Shown here: positions 11,125-22,405 of the stretch, piece by piece
How the letters are laid out: each line of letters opens with the position of its first letter
Position numbering within the stretch: position 1 is the first letter of the stretch
Source of the DNA: Heterocephalus glaber
Taxonomy: Eukaryota; Chordata; Mammalia; Rodentia; Bathyergidae
Direction: 5' to 3'
Assembly: GCF_000247695.1 (NCBI RefSeq)
Contig: NW_004624747.1
Coordinates: forward strand, 10,126,767 to 10,190,766
DNA length: 64,000 nucleotides
The notes under the pieces: generated by a model
Told to the model about the DNA's origin: nothing
Databases searched by the model: none
Seen by the model: the letters and a program-made list of their open reading frames with translations, nothing else
Made by a program: the position numbers and the translations under genes

Positions 11125-14100
11125 AGTTGTGCCGCGCAGTGAATGCCCTGTGGCTGGCAAAGTGTGTGTGGGTGGGGGGGACTGGCCACACCTGAGCTGT
11201 CAGTAGGGACTAGAGTGAAGACTTCTAAATGCCACGGTGAGTTCTCCAGTGGGCTTTACAGCTGGAAGCTTTATTTTCGACAGGCTCTCAGAACCAGAAA
11301 GGCAGGGCTGGGCCATTCTGATCTCAAGATCCCTCCACCACTTCCACTCCCAAGCTCTGAATTCCAAGAACAGCAGCATACTCCTCTCCAGCACATGAAT
11401 AGCTTTCCAGACAATACCCATTTTACAGATAAGGAAAAAGCTCAAAGGGAAAAAGCCTCACTCCAGTGCATATGGCCACACCTCCAGGACTCTCAGCATC
11501 TTCCTCTGATTTCTTTCTTATGAAGCTGGCTGCACTAGAACTGTCTACTAATTGTTGGCTGTTTCTTCCGACCCCCTGCTGAGGAGAGACTCAGGAAAGG
11601 CAAGTATGGGCCATTCTCTATGAACTAGATGGAGAGATGCTTCCCCACCTCTCTTCACAAGCACGTCTCTCACCACCTCAGTGCCAGGAGCACTCTCTAC
11701 CTCCCCAGATACTCTAGAGCCTCAGATCCACCTAACCAGGCCTAGTAGCACTTTTCCTAGAGATACCCACTCTGTGAACTAGCTAATTCCCAAGCATCTT
11801 ACCCTCAGGCTAGCTCCTGCCCACTAGCATTCCTAGGCTTACCGAGTACCCTGCCAAGTGCCCCCAATCCAAATCAATCTGGGTCCAACCTGCACTTGAT
11901 CTGGGAAAATGTAGCACTCTGCCCTCTGCCCTTGGAGGGTAGCTTCCTGCTAAGCATAGGGCTTGTTGCTGGGAACAGGAAGAAGTAGGCCTTGGCTCCC
12001 ATAAGTCACTCATTTGCAAGGGGACCCAAATGATCACAAGCCACAGCTAGGCTGTCAAGAAAGATGAGGCTTCAACCAAGTACTCGCAACAGTTAGATCT
12101 CAAGGAGATCTCAACCCGCATTGCTGCTCAACCCAATACAACCTCTCACCATCCACATTCCTACCATCATTTGATAGACAATACATGTGGGAACAAGTTC
12201 AAAGAGACTAAGCAACAAGGCCAGAATGGCTAGCACCCATCTCCCAGGCCTGGCCAGCTTCAACGCTGTCCCTACTTGGCTTGAACAGACATAGGGACCA
12301 GGTGCCAAAGTGATGCTCATGCCCTGCACAGCTCATGACCTCACTTCATACCTTATCTACTTCCTGTAAGATCAAGTCAGACCAAAGGAAGCTGAGAACA
12401 TGTGTTCATCACCCCTGTGCCAGGAAGAAACTGTTATCTGTTTTGTGTGTGCAGTTCTCTGGAAACCAGTTCCCTGCATCCAGGAAGCTTCTAGGCCTAC
12501 TAGTGGCAGAATATATGTCTCTTGACCCATATGTCTCCTGACACAGAATCTGGGAGCAGGCCAATGGTCACACTCTAACATGCACTGTGATAAATGGGTC
12601 TGCTGGCACCATTCCACCTGCCAGATGAACATACCAAGGTGGGGGGAGGGGATTAGCAAGCAATCAGAGGTCCTGATACTTGGCTGTCACAGCAAGAGGG
12701 AGACCTGTGGTGGGTGAGGGGAGCTTAGAGGTTTTGTGCTAAACCTGTGTAAAGCAAAGACTGGGGAGACATTCCTCAGAGAATGTCTGCTCCCAGCTGG
12801 GTTCTGAGGCCCTGTGGGCTCTGGTCTCCTTGGCTCTGCTCCTGTACCACAAAATGCCCTGCACATGAGCCCTGGTTTGTGCCAGCCCTCTCTAGAGTCC
12901 CACAAGACAGGCAATCATCATCTCTAGCTGACAAGCAACAACACTGAGGCCCAGAACAGGGATGTTCCTCACAAGGTGAGGTTCATCTTCTTTGTCCTGC
13001 TAGGGGAAGCATTCCAGTGCATGCTGGAGCCTCTTGGGGGTTCATGTGAGAACACTGTGACAGAGGCTGGTGAGCCTGCCTGCCTTGGAACCCTGAATCG
13101 TTTTGGGGCCCCAAAGAGCTCTGAGCTTTCTGGGACTTGTCAGCATCTATGCGAGAGAGCCCCATGGGACTTAATTGATCACCTGCACTTGGCTGTCCAA
13201 AGACACAGGTATCTGATCACTGTCCCAAAGACAGCCACCCATCTAACTTGAGGCCACTCCTGAAGACCTAAAAGGTTAGGATCTCCAGGACACTAAGACA
13301 CTCTGATCATGCTCACCCACAGGCCGGCAGGAACCTGCTTAGGTGGCCACAAGCCCCCTTGGAAACACAGGCTTGGCTCATGAGGGCAGTAACATATAAG
13401 TATTTTTACACCTGCCACCCCCAGCAGTGGTGGGCTTCTGGCCTTGTGAAGCCAAAGTCCAGCCACCAGAGCTGGGTTATGCTCAAAGTGCTATCAGCTG
13501 AGCTGCCCAGGGTACCAAGTGGCCCCAGTGATACCCTGCAGCCATCCCTTCTCAAGACCTAAGCTAACAAAAACCTGCAGGTTATTCCTGTTTCCTTTCT
13601 TACTAGCTGTTACCTCAGTCCTAGCATGATCTAACCCCACTCTTCCTCCTGGGCTGAGAACTAATTGTCAACCATGGAGAATGCCAGCTGGTTTGGATGC
13701 AGAGGATTTGCCACTGCTCACCTGCTTCGCTGCTGTGGGATACTGGCCCTATGTGACATGACCAGGCAACTTTTCTGCAGTGTGTAATGACAGACTGCTG
13801 GGCCTTACAGTTCCAAGCCCCAGTTTCCTTTCCTTCCCCTCAGGGTTCAGACAGAGTGAAACAGGTTCTCTTCCCTGAGGACATGGAACCACCCACCCCT
13901 GGCAGCACATAGTACTCCTCCAAAGCCCTGAAGTCCAGATGTCCCCATCCTCACTTGAATTTTCCAGAACTAGAGCTTTTGGTACTCAGAGCTGTTCAGC
14001 CTACACTATATAGCTGTGAGGTACCTTCAGATGTTACAGTATCCAACTGTTCTAAATGACAGATGGGAAGGAGGAAAGTGACCTGCCCAAGAACACTTGC

Positions 14101-14749
14101 AGGCCAGGGCTTGGCTCAAGGATCCTTGTCCTTAGGTCTAGGGCTGCATCCAGCTCAGCAGATAGCTGTGCTATGCCACACTCCAATCCTCAGAGACACG
14201 AGAACTCAGGACACACATGGGCACCTGGTGAACACAGGGCCATGACTCCTACCAGTTCCTTTCTGAGAAGAGGATGCCCCCAGAGGACTGTCCCCATAGT
14301 TCCTCATAACCAGAAGGAGAAGCCAGGATCTCAGCCAGACATTTGGGCTCTCATGGGCAGGTAGTGACAGAGCATGTCAACTTAGCTTACTTGGTATCTC
14401 AAGTCCAGCTGCACAGCAGAATATAGAAAAAACAGAAACAAGGATGGGAGCAGGGGCAAGATGGCTTCCTGGGGAAGAAGCAGCAGGAACTACTAGATGT
14501 AGAGGGACTGGGGATTTCCCCATGCAGGGAGACAAGTGGAGAAAAAGAAGCAGCCCACTAGAGAAAGGAGAGAACAGCAGGAGTATAGGATCATGTGGAG
14601 GACAATAGATCTTGTGTGCTCTAGGATTGCATGTGGCAGCAGGTATCACATGTGGGCAGTGAGTGACCTTTGTGGAGAAGGGTTGCAGGGAGTCTAGGGG
14701 AAAGGAAGAGCAAGAAAGAGAGGCCACCAAATGCTGAGGCACTGACATG

Positions 14750-16230
14750 AGTTGGGAAGCACCAACCACAACTATGGGACTTTCTGCCTTAATACCCTAT
14801 GATAAGCCCACTACTGAGGACATGGCTGGCCTGCTGACAGTGATGGTGGTGCCCCTGCAGGGTGGGCACTGTTGCCTCTCCCCATCCTATGAGGGACCCC
14901 ACATTGCTTCCTTTTCCTGGAATGCCTTCTCCCCCAAGGTATGATCTGATCAGTTAGGGCCCCTGAGGGCCTCCCTGGAGCAACAGGACAGTTACTCTGA
15001 GTTCCTCTGAGCCACACCCCCACTTGAGGCTGCATAGGAGAAGATTCCCAGGGTACTGGAGTAGCCTACTCTGTAGAGTACTGCTAAATTGTGTCCATTT
15101 TCATCTCAGGAAAGGAGCCCAAATCCTAGAAAAAACACGTGTGACACGCACATTGAGAAAACTAGGACAGCCCATACATCTTCTGACCCCTGGTTCCTGA
15201 AAAGATGGATTTTGTGGGCTTTGGGGGCTCTGGCTCTTCTGGCTGGGATAAGTGCATTGGTGGGGGTTGGGGGTGTCTTAGGGAAGTGATGAAAGAGGGG
15301 ACATTCTGTGACTAGAGCTAAGGCTTCAAGGGGTGACAGTGGCCATAGCCTATACTGAGTGCCTTGTCCTTAGGTCTCCAGACAACAGCAAATAGACATG
15401 CTGGTGACTGGGTTGGCTTGACTGAGGCAAGAGCCTAAACAGAGCTGGCACCTACATGGGCATTCACACTCTCAAGAAGGATCATATATCATCACTTCCT
15501 CCTGCACCTGATAGCCACAGGGAGGAACCTTTCAGGTTCCCTGGAATAGCCTCTGAAGGGGAGCAAACTCACCCAGGCCTGTTCTATAGACCAGAACTCA
15601 GTCCTAAATCTGCAGATCCAGCCCCAAGATAGGACAAATTTGAGATGAGAGCAGAAAAACTCTACCTGGCACAGGACCCCTCATTACACCACCAGGTTCC
15701 ACCCACCAGGAATGGGATCACCTGTTCAAAGTGGACATACCCGTAGGATGCTCTAGTTGGCAGATGGCAGAACTTGGCCTAGGCCTGACTTTGAACCAGG
15801 TGCTTTTCTACAAGATAAGTCAAATATGCCTCTGGTTACCAAAACCTACCCTCTCATACAGACATACCTCTCAGTTGTGAGAGCACAGGGTCTTCTCAGT
15901 CTGACCCCAATGTTCTCCTCAGTCTCTAGCCCCGCAGGCCTGCTCACTAAGCTACAAAGCTCCTGCTTTGACAGCTCCCTCTACCAATCATAACCATGGA
16001 ACTCCCTGTCTTGGACCCTGCAGTGGGCCCACTACTAACGACAGACAGTGACATCAAGGATAGACAGATGTCTATCATAGACATCACTGCTGACAGTGAT
16101 GGTGCTAGCCCTGCAGGATGGGCCCATTCTATCTTCCCCAGAATTGCTTCCTCTTTCCCCATGAGGGATTCTCAGATTCCACACTGCCTCCCTTGATTTT
16201 CCCTCTTGGAATGCCTTCTCCCCAGTCTGT
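14750..16230. repeat. Diverged local direct duplication (about 200 bp, 1.25 kb apart)
   Basis: The segment near 14755-14935 (ACCACAACTATGGGACTTTC, CTGCTGACAGTGATGGTGGT, GGAATGCCTTCTCCCC) resembles the segment near 15985-16225 (ATCATAACCATGGAACTCCC, CTGCTGACAGTGATGGTGCT, GGAATGCCTTCTCCCC) in the same order and strand, with small insertions. The similarity is seen by eye. The boundaries are approximate. Confidence 0.65.
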
Positions 16231-16979
16231 CTGACAATCTGGCCAATTTGCAAGGTCAGTCCAGCCTCCAGGACTGTTCCTGACCACTCTTGCTAAGGAC
16301 TAGGAGACACTCTTCTCTCAAGCCCATAACACTGTGAGACCCATAGAGTAGAATGCTCGCAGTGCCTTGACTAAAAGTTGAGAGTGATGTTCACACTCCA
16401 TCTCCCTCTTACTGCTGTGCCCCTGAAGCAAGGGTGGCTCCTGTTTCCTGGTAAAGGGGCTCTCTACCTGCAGCCACTGGAGGACAGCCTTCCCTGCCAA
16501 AGGCCTTCATAGCACCACCTCCTCAGGTGCCCCATGCCCCTGAGGTAGGTCCAGGTTCATTCCCCACAAGGCTAGACCTCATGGCACCTGCCCCGTTAAG
16601 CCATGCAGAGCCTAGGTCTGAGATGAGGCATGGTCTGCAGTTGGAGGCTGTCCATCACTCCTGTGAGAATGGCTAGGTAAGTCTCTTCTGGAAATGAGTC
16701 AATGGTGGCTAGTTCCTGCTGGATATACCTACTGGCCTGAGGCTGCCCACAGCAAGTGGTGGACAATCTTCTCTACAGCCCAGAGCTGGCCTTCCTCTGC
16801 TTGGGCTGGTTGAGCAAATGACCCAATGTTCCTAGGCAGTGAGGAGGCAGTTTTTGAAGCCTACAGAATCTGTGCCCTACCACTGTTGGGCTGAGGGCTA
16901 AGGGAAGTTCTGTGAGTTCCACCTTCTCTGACCTAACTTAAGGCATATGTACATTTAGAGAACAGCATTTCAAAACTTA

Positions 16980-17086
16980 CTTGTTTGTTTGTTTCCTTTT
17001 TGTGTGTGTGTGTGGTACCAGGGATCGAACTCAGGACCTTGTGCTTGCAAGGCAGGTGCGGTGCCACTGAGCTAAATCCCCAGCCC
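16980..17086 (-). repeat. Young tRNA-derived SINE, inserted at a B1 tail
   Basis: Antisense copy: GT-rich simple tail, then GGTACCAGGGATCGAACTCA (B box complement) and ACTGAGCTAAATCCCCAGCC (A box complement). It abuts the T-rich end of the next B1. The pair is flanked by CAAAACT at 16971 and 17241. Confidence 0.88.
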
Positions 17087-17240
17087 TCTTTTTCTTTTTT
17101 TGAGACAGGGTCTCACTATGTAGTTCAGGCTGGCCTTGAACTCACTATGTACCCCAGGCTTGCCTTAAACTTGCAGGGTGATCCTCCTGCCACAGCCTCC
17201 CAAGTGCTAGGACTATAGGCATGTACCACCACACCCAGCT
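17087..17240 (-). repeat. B1-like SINE
   Basis: Antisense copy with GAGACAGGGTCTCACTATGT, duplicated GGC-TTGAACTC-type blocks and GCCTCCCAAGTGCTAGG. Confidence 0.88.
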
Positions 17241-17454
17241 CAAAACTCATTTTCAATCAACAAAATTACTAAAATTCCTTCAAAGAGAAATTCCTTCCAA
17301 TTGGCCTCAATTCATCTCACCTTCTCCACTGACCTGAGTGAGTCCTGTCACCAGTGTACCTTTATGTACAGGGTCCCTGCCCCACCACACACTACCTGGA
17401 CACAACAGCTATTGTTGTCGTGTACTGTGTGCAGATCAGGCCCTGGAATCCATG

Positions 17455-17610
17455 GCAGTAATGTGTTTTCCACAAGGGTTCTTATGTGACCCTCACCATA
17501 ACAGCAAGGTAGGTCTGGACAACCCCACTTTGCAGATGAAGAAACTGAGCCTTGCACACACTGACTGGCTTTGCCTAAAGCCACTGAATGTTATGGGGTG
17601 GAGCCAGGTA
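17455..17610 (-). repeat. MIR, antisense
   Basis: ATGTGACCCTCACCATAACA, GCAAGGTAGGT and CCACTTTGCAGATGAAGAAACTGAGCC. Confidence 0.68.
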
Positions 17611-17844
17611 TGAAGAGTGGCTTTGGGCTGACTGAGCCATTCCTTCCAAGATCAGAGAAGACAGGACACACACCACAGAGACCCATGTATATGAAGGAGT
17701 CCTGAGTTTGCTCCTCTCCAGAAGTTTCTGGGTCCTAGGGGCACTTGCGAGCCATAGCTCATCACTGTGGTAACCAGGCAGGGGCTCAAATATTTCAAAC
17801 CTAACACACTCTTAGAAGCAATAAGCAACACAGTCAAACTTTCC

Positions 17845-17969
17845 AGATAGGAAGGGGGGAGCAGAAGGATGGAGGGAGAGAGGGAGGAGAAGGAGAAGAC
17901 GATGACAGAAGGAGGAAGAGAAGAAGGAAGAAGAGGAGGAGGAGAACAAGAGAAAGAAGTAGAGAAAGG
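17845..17969 (+). repeat. Polypurine tract
   Basis: About 120 bases almost wholly A and G on the plus strand (GGAAGGGGGGAGCAGAAGGA, GAAGGAAGAAGAGGAGGAGG), with few pyrimidine interruptions. Confidence 0.9.
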
Positions 17970-19374
17970 CAACTTCCCAGACTGAAGCCATTCCAGAAAG
18001 GAGGCCTGGCTACAAATCTGTGGAACAGCAGGCAGAAAGGAAGCCCACAGCTTCTTGGGGTTTGCACCCTCCTGCTCAGGGGCCTGTGCTGACTGGGGTA
18101 TAGCCCAGGAGGGTGGGGTTTGGCCCTGCCTGCCTCCACTGGAGCAGCTGCTCACTCATCTGTTTTCCACTGGGTATGTGAGAAAGGTTTCTTTTGGAAA
18201 AAGGGCTGGAAAAATCACTGACCTCATCATCCAATGGGCCCATCTTTTTAGATGGAGAAACTAAGGTCAAAGGGGTCAAACTAAGGTCCAGGACCAGGAG
18301 GCCAACAGCAGGACTAAACTCAGGGCAGGGCAGTATCCTTCCTGAAGCAGGGGGCACACTGGAAAGATCGGAGGCTCAGGCTGGACTTGGCCTAGGAACT
18401 CTGGCCTTCCAGACCCATCCTACTATCCACAGGCCTGGCCACACCTACAGGGATTCCTGGTTTGAGGGCCCCAATCAGGGCAGCTCCAATGCCATCCACA
18501 GCAAAGGATGAGAGCTTTCAGGCCAGACTCTGCTATTTAACCCCAATGTTCCAGGATAAGCCAGGGCCTCTATGGAGCTCGGGCAGCCTTGGGCTCTCTG
18601 CTGCCATGAGAATCTTCCAGAAACTAAACCTGGTGGCCCGTGACCTGCACTGAGACACCTTCTTCTACTGGATCACCAGCAACAGTGTGCATTGCTGGCC
18701 ATAGGAATGAGCACCCAATGAACAAAGCAGAGGGTGGCACTGTCATATCTTCCCCTCTCAAAAAGGTGCATTCTTGGAGAGACCCTCTCTTCCTCCAGCC
18801 CAGGAATGGGGGCTCCCAGGACCTGCTATCTCAGCAGCCACAGACTGTTCTTAGCCTTTCTGCCTTTGCCCAGGCCACCCTGAGTGTGAGTGGGCTACAT
18901 GCCCTGCCATACTTTCTCAGAGCCCAAGACCTCCGCCCAGAAGTATGCCCCCCTTGCTGTTGCCCTCAGCCTGGTGCTGCTCCTCCAGGCAGTGCACCTG
19001 GACCTGGACCAGTGTCTTGGAAGGACAAAGCACAGAAGGCACAAGGCTCTGCCCAAGCTGAGACCATTACAAGTGTGCCTCAGAGAAACACAGCAGGGCC
19101 ACTTGTTCCAAGAGCAAACCTCTGAAAAAGTTTCTTGCAGTGGGAATAGAAGTCTACACTGAAAAAACGTTCTTGTCTTCAGGAATGTTACAAAGTAAGC
19201 TCTTCACTGAGCCCTGGAGCAGAGCAGCTGGGAGCAGAGGGGACCAGGACTGAGGTCAGAGCTGTATGTATACACAAACCCTGGCTTCCCTGGGGAAGGG
19301 GGGCGGGGCGCACTACTGGGAGGCTGGGAAGAAACTCTGGCGTGGAGGCCAGGCCACAGGATATGGGTCCCCAG

Positions 19375-19440
19375 TCCTGCACTCTAGTCTGGGCTCTGCC
19401 ACTCACCAGCTATGTTACTTTGAGTAAGTCATGACTGACC
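19375..19440 (+). repeat. MIR fragment
   Basis: CTGGGCTCTGCCACTCACCA, GCTATGTTACTTTGAGTAAG: core of a sense MIR. Confidence 0.6.
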
Positions 19441-20510
19441 TATCTGCAGGGGCTTCTGTTCCTCCTAGCAGGACTATCCTGAAGACTCAGACCTGGAATT
19501 ATAATGGCTTAAGAGACTGTCCCCCTCTGCCCAAGTATCCTGGCCTCACCACAATTCTGAATCCACAGTTAAAGGTGAAAGTTGTCTCTAACAGAAAAGA
19601 ATGTTCAACAGGGGATGAGAGAATAAAGGCTCATATTTGATTATTTTAAAAAATTATACCCATAAATGAAAACATCCTGGCTCTGTGCTGTATCCCAACA
19701 GGACAGGCAGGGGCCTGAGCATCCTGTAGCCATGCCCTTGCCCTTGCCTTGTCTCTGCAGCCCCACTGTGTGCTTCTTGCTGGGTCCTTCGGCAGGGAAA
19801 CAGCAAGTTGTCAGGCAAGAGGAGGGTCTTCTCTACCTGCTGCCTCTGGAACTCTCCCCCTACTCCCAGACAGGGAGGCAGAGATGACAGAGAGGTCTTT
19901 GGCACCTGCTCCAGGTTGACACCAGGGCTGAACAGGGCTGAACAAGACTGAAGCTGTGGAGTTCCAAAGTCCACAGAGCTCCGGACATAGGAAGGAAGGA
20001 GAGGTCAAGGAATGGCTCAGGACCCACACAAGAGTGCTAACCCTTTTAAGAGTCTTAAAAACGGGACCTCTTTCCCTGGAGAACTTGAAGTGTTTTCTGT
20101 TGTTTACTCTGCTTGTGCAGTTGGCCCATGGATCATCTCACAATGCTAAAAATAGAGCTATTGCAGCAATTCCTACTACAGCCAAGAACCTCACATTTCC
20201 TCAATTTAAACTTTTCCCCTGCTTTTCTGTCCTTTGATTCCCACTGTGACGGGACTGGGATTTAGGTATTTTAAACTAAGCCAGTAGCACTAGGAATGGC
20301 CCTATTGCATACCTTGGGTCATCTTAGTGATGAAGGGAGGAAGCGAAGTTAGGCCAGGTGACCTTTAAGAGTCATAGCCACGAAGGGTGGGGCCAGAAGC
20401 AGAAGCCCAGCTGGTTTCTTCACTAGCCAGTGGTGCTATATGTCTACAACAATAGTGACTTGTATTGTGGGGGAAGAGGAAAAGCCACAACCAATCTCAA
20501 GTAATTATTT

Positions 20511-20656
20511 TTTTTTTTTGAGACAGGATTTCACTATGTAGTTAAGGCTAGTCTTGAACTCACTGTGTAGGCTAGGCTGGCCTTGAACTCAGCAATCCTC
20601 CTGCCTCAGCCTCTCAAGTACTGGCATTATAGTTGTACACCACTATACCTGGCGGT
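20511..20656 (-). repeat. B1-like SINE, first of a nested stack of three
   Basis: Antisense copy beginning with a T run and GAGACAGGATTTCACTATGT. It is preceded by CCAATCTCAAGTAATTATTT, a segment that recurs after the second and third copies. Confidence 0.86.
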
Positions 20657-20820
20657 TTGTTTTTTTTGTTTTGTTTTGTTTTTTGGAGACAGCATTTTGC
20701 CATGTAGTTCAGGCTGGTCTTACACTCACTATGTAGGCCAGGCTGGCCTTGAACTTGCAGTGATCCTCCTGCCTCAGCTTCCCAAATGCTGGGATTACAG
20801 GTGTGCACCACCATGCCTGG
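20657..20820 (-). repeat. B1-like SINE, second of the stack
   Basis: Antisense copy with a (GTTTT)n tail, GGAGACAGCATTTTGCCATG and GCTGGGATTACAGGTGTGCA. Directly abuts the first copy. Confidence 0.88.
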
Positions 20821-20824
20821 CCAA

Positions 20825-21029
20825 TCCCAAGTAATTTCTTTTTTCTTTCTTTTTTTCTTTCTTTTTTATTTTTTTTGAGACAGGGTCTTGCTATGTAGTT
20901 GAGGCTGACCTTGAACTCACTATGTAGTTGAGGGTGGCCTTGAACTCATGGCAATCCTCCTATCTCAGCCTGCTGAGTACTGGGATTACAGGCGTGCACC
21001 ACTATGCCTGGTCCCAAGTAATTTCTTTT
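20825..21029. repeat. Target-site duplication bracketing the third B1
   Basis: TCCCAAGTAATTTCTTTT occurs at 20825-20842 and again at 21012-21029. A related copy (TCTCAAGTAATTATTT) at 20495-20510 precedes the whole stack. Confidence 0.85.
20841..21011 (-). repeat. B1-like SINE, third of the stack
   Basis: Antisense copy with a CT-rich tail and GAGACAGGGTCTTGCTATGT, flanked on both sides by TCCCAAGTAATTTCTTTT (20825 and 21012), a clear target-site duplication. Confidence 0.9.
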
Positions 21030-22289
21030 GAGAACCTGAAGACACTGGAGCCTTAGAGACAACTCTACCCTGGGACAGGAAAATAAGCAGCATCCTCCCA
21101 ACACAGCCTCATCTGACATGCCCACTGGGGATGCTGCTCATCCCACAGTGATGTCCTGGTATGCTGTTCACTAGAGGACAGGCACATTTATGCATGATGG
21201 GCTCCTCAAATCTACACATCAGCCCTCCTGTATTCCCCATCTTTACTCCCCTGCCCTTGATCCCATCAGCCCACAAGTACTCAAGGTCTTATCTCTGGAG
21301 CCATCCACTGGCCACCATTCCTGATGCTACTTGGTTCAGAATACCTAAATCCCTGCTCAAGTGTCACCCTCAGCTTCCTTATCTGTAAGTCAGGGGGACT
21401 ATGAAGATCCCATGCATTGCTAGGAGTAAAACAGTGCAGAAGGAGTGGGTTGGCAGAGCTCCTGGTGCTTTGGCCCAGCCTGGTCCTCCAGTACATTCAT
21501 GACTGTTGTTGTGACAGTCTGGAAGACAGTCCTCCATCCCAGTCCTTCTCTTTGTAAGGAAGTCTCTGCACCTAGCCCAGGAGGGCAGGGCCCTGGAGCA
21601 TCCAGCCAGTTACCATGTATGCATCTTGCAGTTGTGCAGGGCTCTCCCTGGTATGCACCAAGTCTCACACCATTGCTCATGTTGTTCTTTTGCACACAAG
21701 CCCAGCTCTGGTCTATCTTTCACGGCATATCTCCCAACATTAACCCCTCATGTCGTCTCCTCACCTTCATATGCTGACATCTGAGCTCCAAAAGGGCTAA
21801 GGGCTTAGCCAAACCTAGGGCCTCAAAAACCATGTGTTAAATGGCTCCATGGGAGGTAGCTGGCCCTGGACAAAGCTAGGGGTGAACTTAGGAAAGACCA
21901 GAGTGCAGTGACATTGAGCATAGAGACCCTGTGAGGAAGCCCAGCCACAGAATAGCATCCACCAGCAGGTCTGAATAGGCCTGAAGGAAGTACGGAGGGA
22001 GGCCAAAGTCCTGTAGGCAGGATAGGCAACAAATGCCAGGCAAGGAGCTAAAAGAGAAAAGCTGAACTGTAGAAGGGACTTACTTAGGGTTTCTACACAC
22101 TGGGGCCAGGGCAGCCCACTCAGCCCCTGGTCAAAACAAGGAAGGGGTAAGAGATTCCACCTCCTGAAGAGAAGAAAGGCAAAGTGGGACCAAGGCACAA
22201 TTTGCAACTCTTGCTGTCTCTCTCTATCATGTGTCCACAACAGACACTATGAACAGAAAAGAGAGCTAGGATGTCACTTCCAAAATCGC

Positions 22290-22405
22290 AGTGACACAGT
22301 GACTAAGGATGCAGGCCTTGGAGTCAGACAGACCTGGAATCCCAGCATGGCCACTTGCTAGCTGTGTGATCTTGGGTCATTCTCTTGGTTTCTGCACCTT
22401 GTTCA
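22290..22405 (+). repeat. MIR
   Basis: Good MIR match: AGTGACTAAGGATGCAGGCC, TTGGAGTCAGACAGACCTGG, then GCCACTTGCTAGCTGTGTGA and TTGGGTCATTCTCTTGGTTT. Confidence 0.85.

Larger units (their letters stand above)
9700..11130. promoter_or_regulatory. Intronic GC/CpG-rich island, candidate internal promoter or enhancer
   Basis: The stretch is clearly richer in G+C and CpG than its surroundings, densest from about 10180 to 11060. It contains GC boxes (GGGGCGGGGC near 10849), several CCGCCC/GGGCGG motifs, a CTATTTATAG element at 10197-10206, and a CTCF-like core at 11112-11124. It lies in the 29.7-kb intron about 10 kb upstream of the exon at 266. The known CABIN1 promoter should be far to the right, outside this window, so the island would be a secondary promoter, an enhancer, or the start of an unannotated noncoding transcript. 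Composition is seen directly. Promoter activity is inferred. Confidence 0.6.

Noticed and set aside
17652..18155. 167-codon minus-strand frame with Leu/Ser/Pro-rich hydrophobic run
   Set aside because: The run is simply the polypurine tract translated from the other strand.
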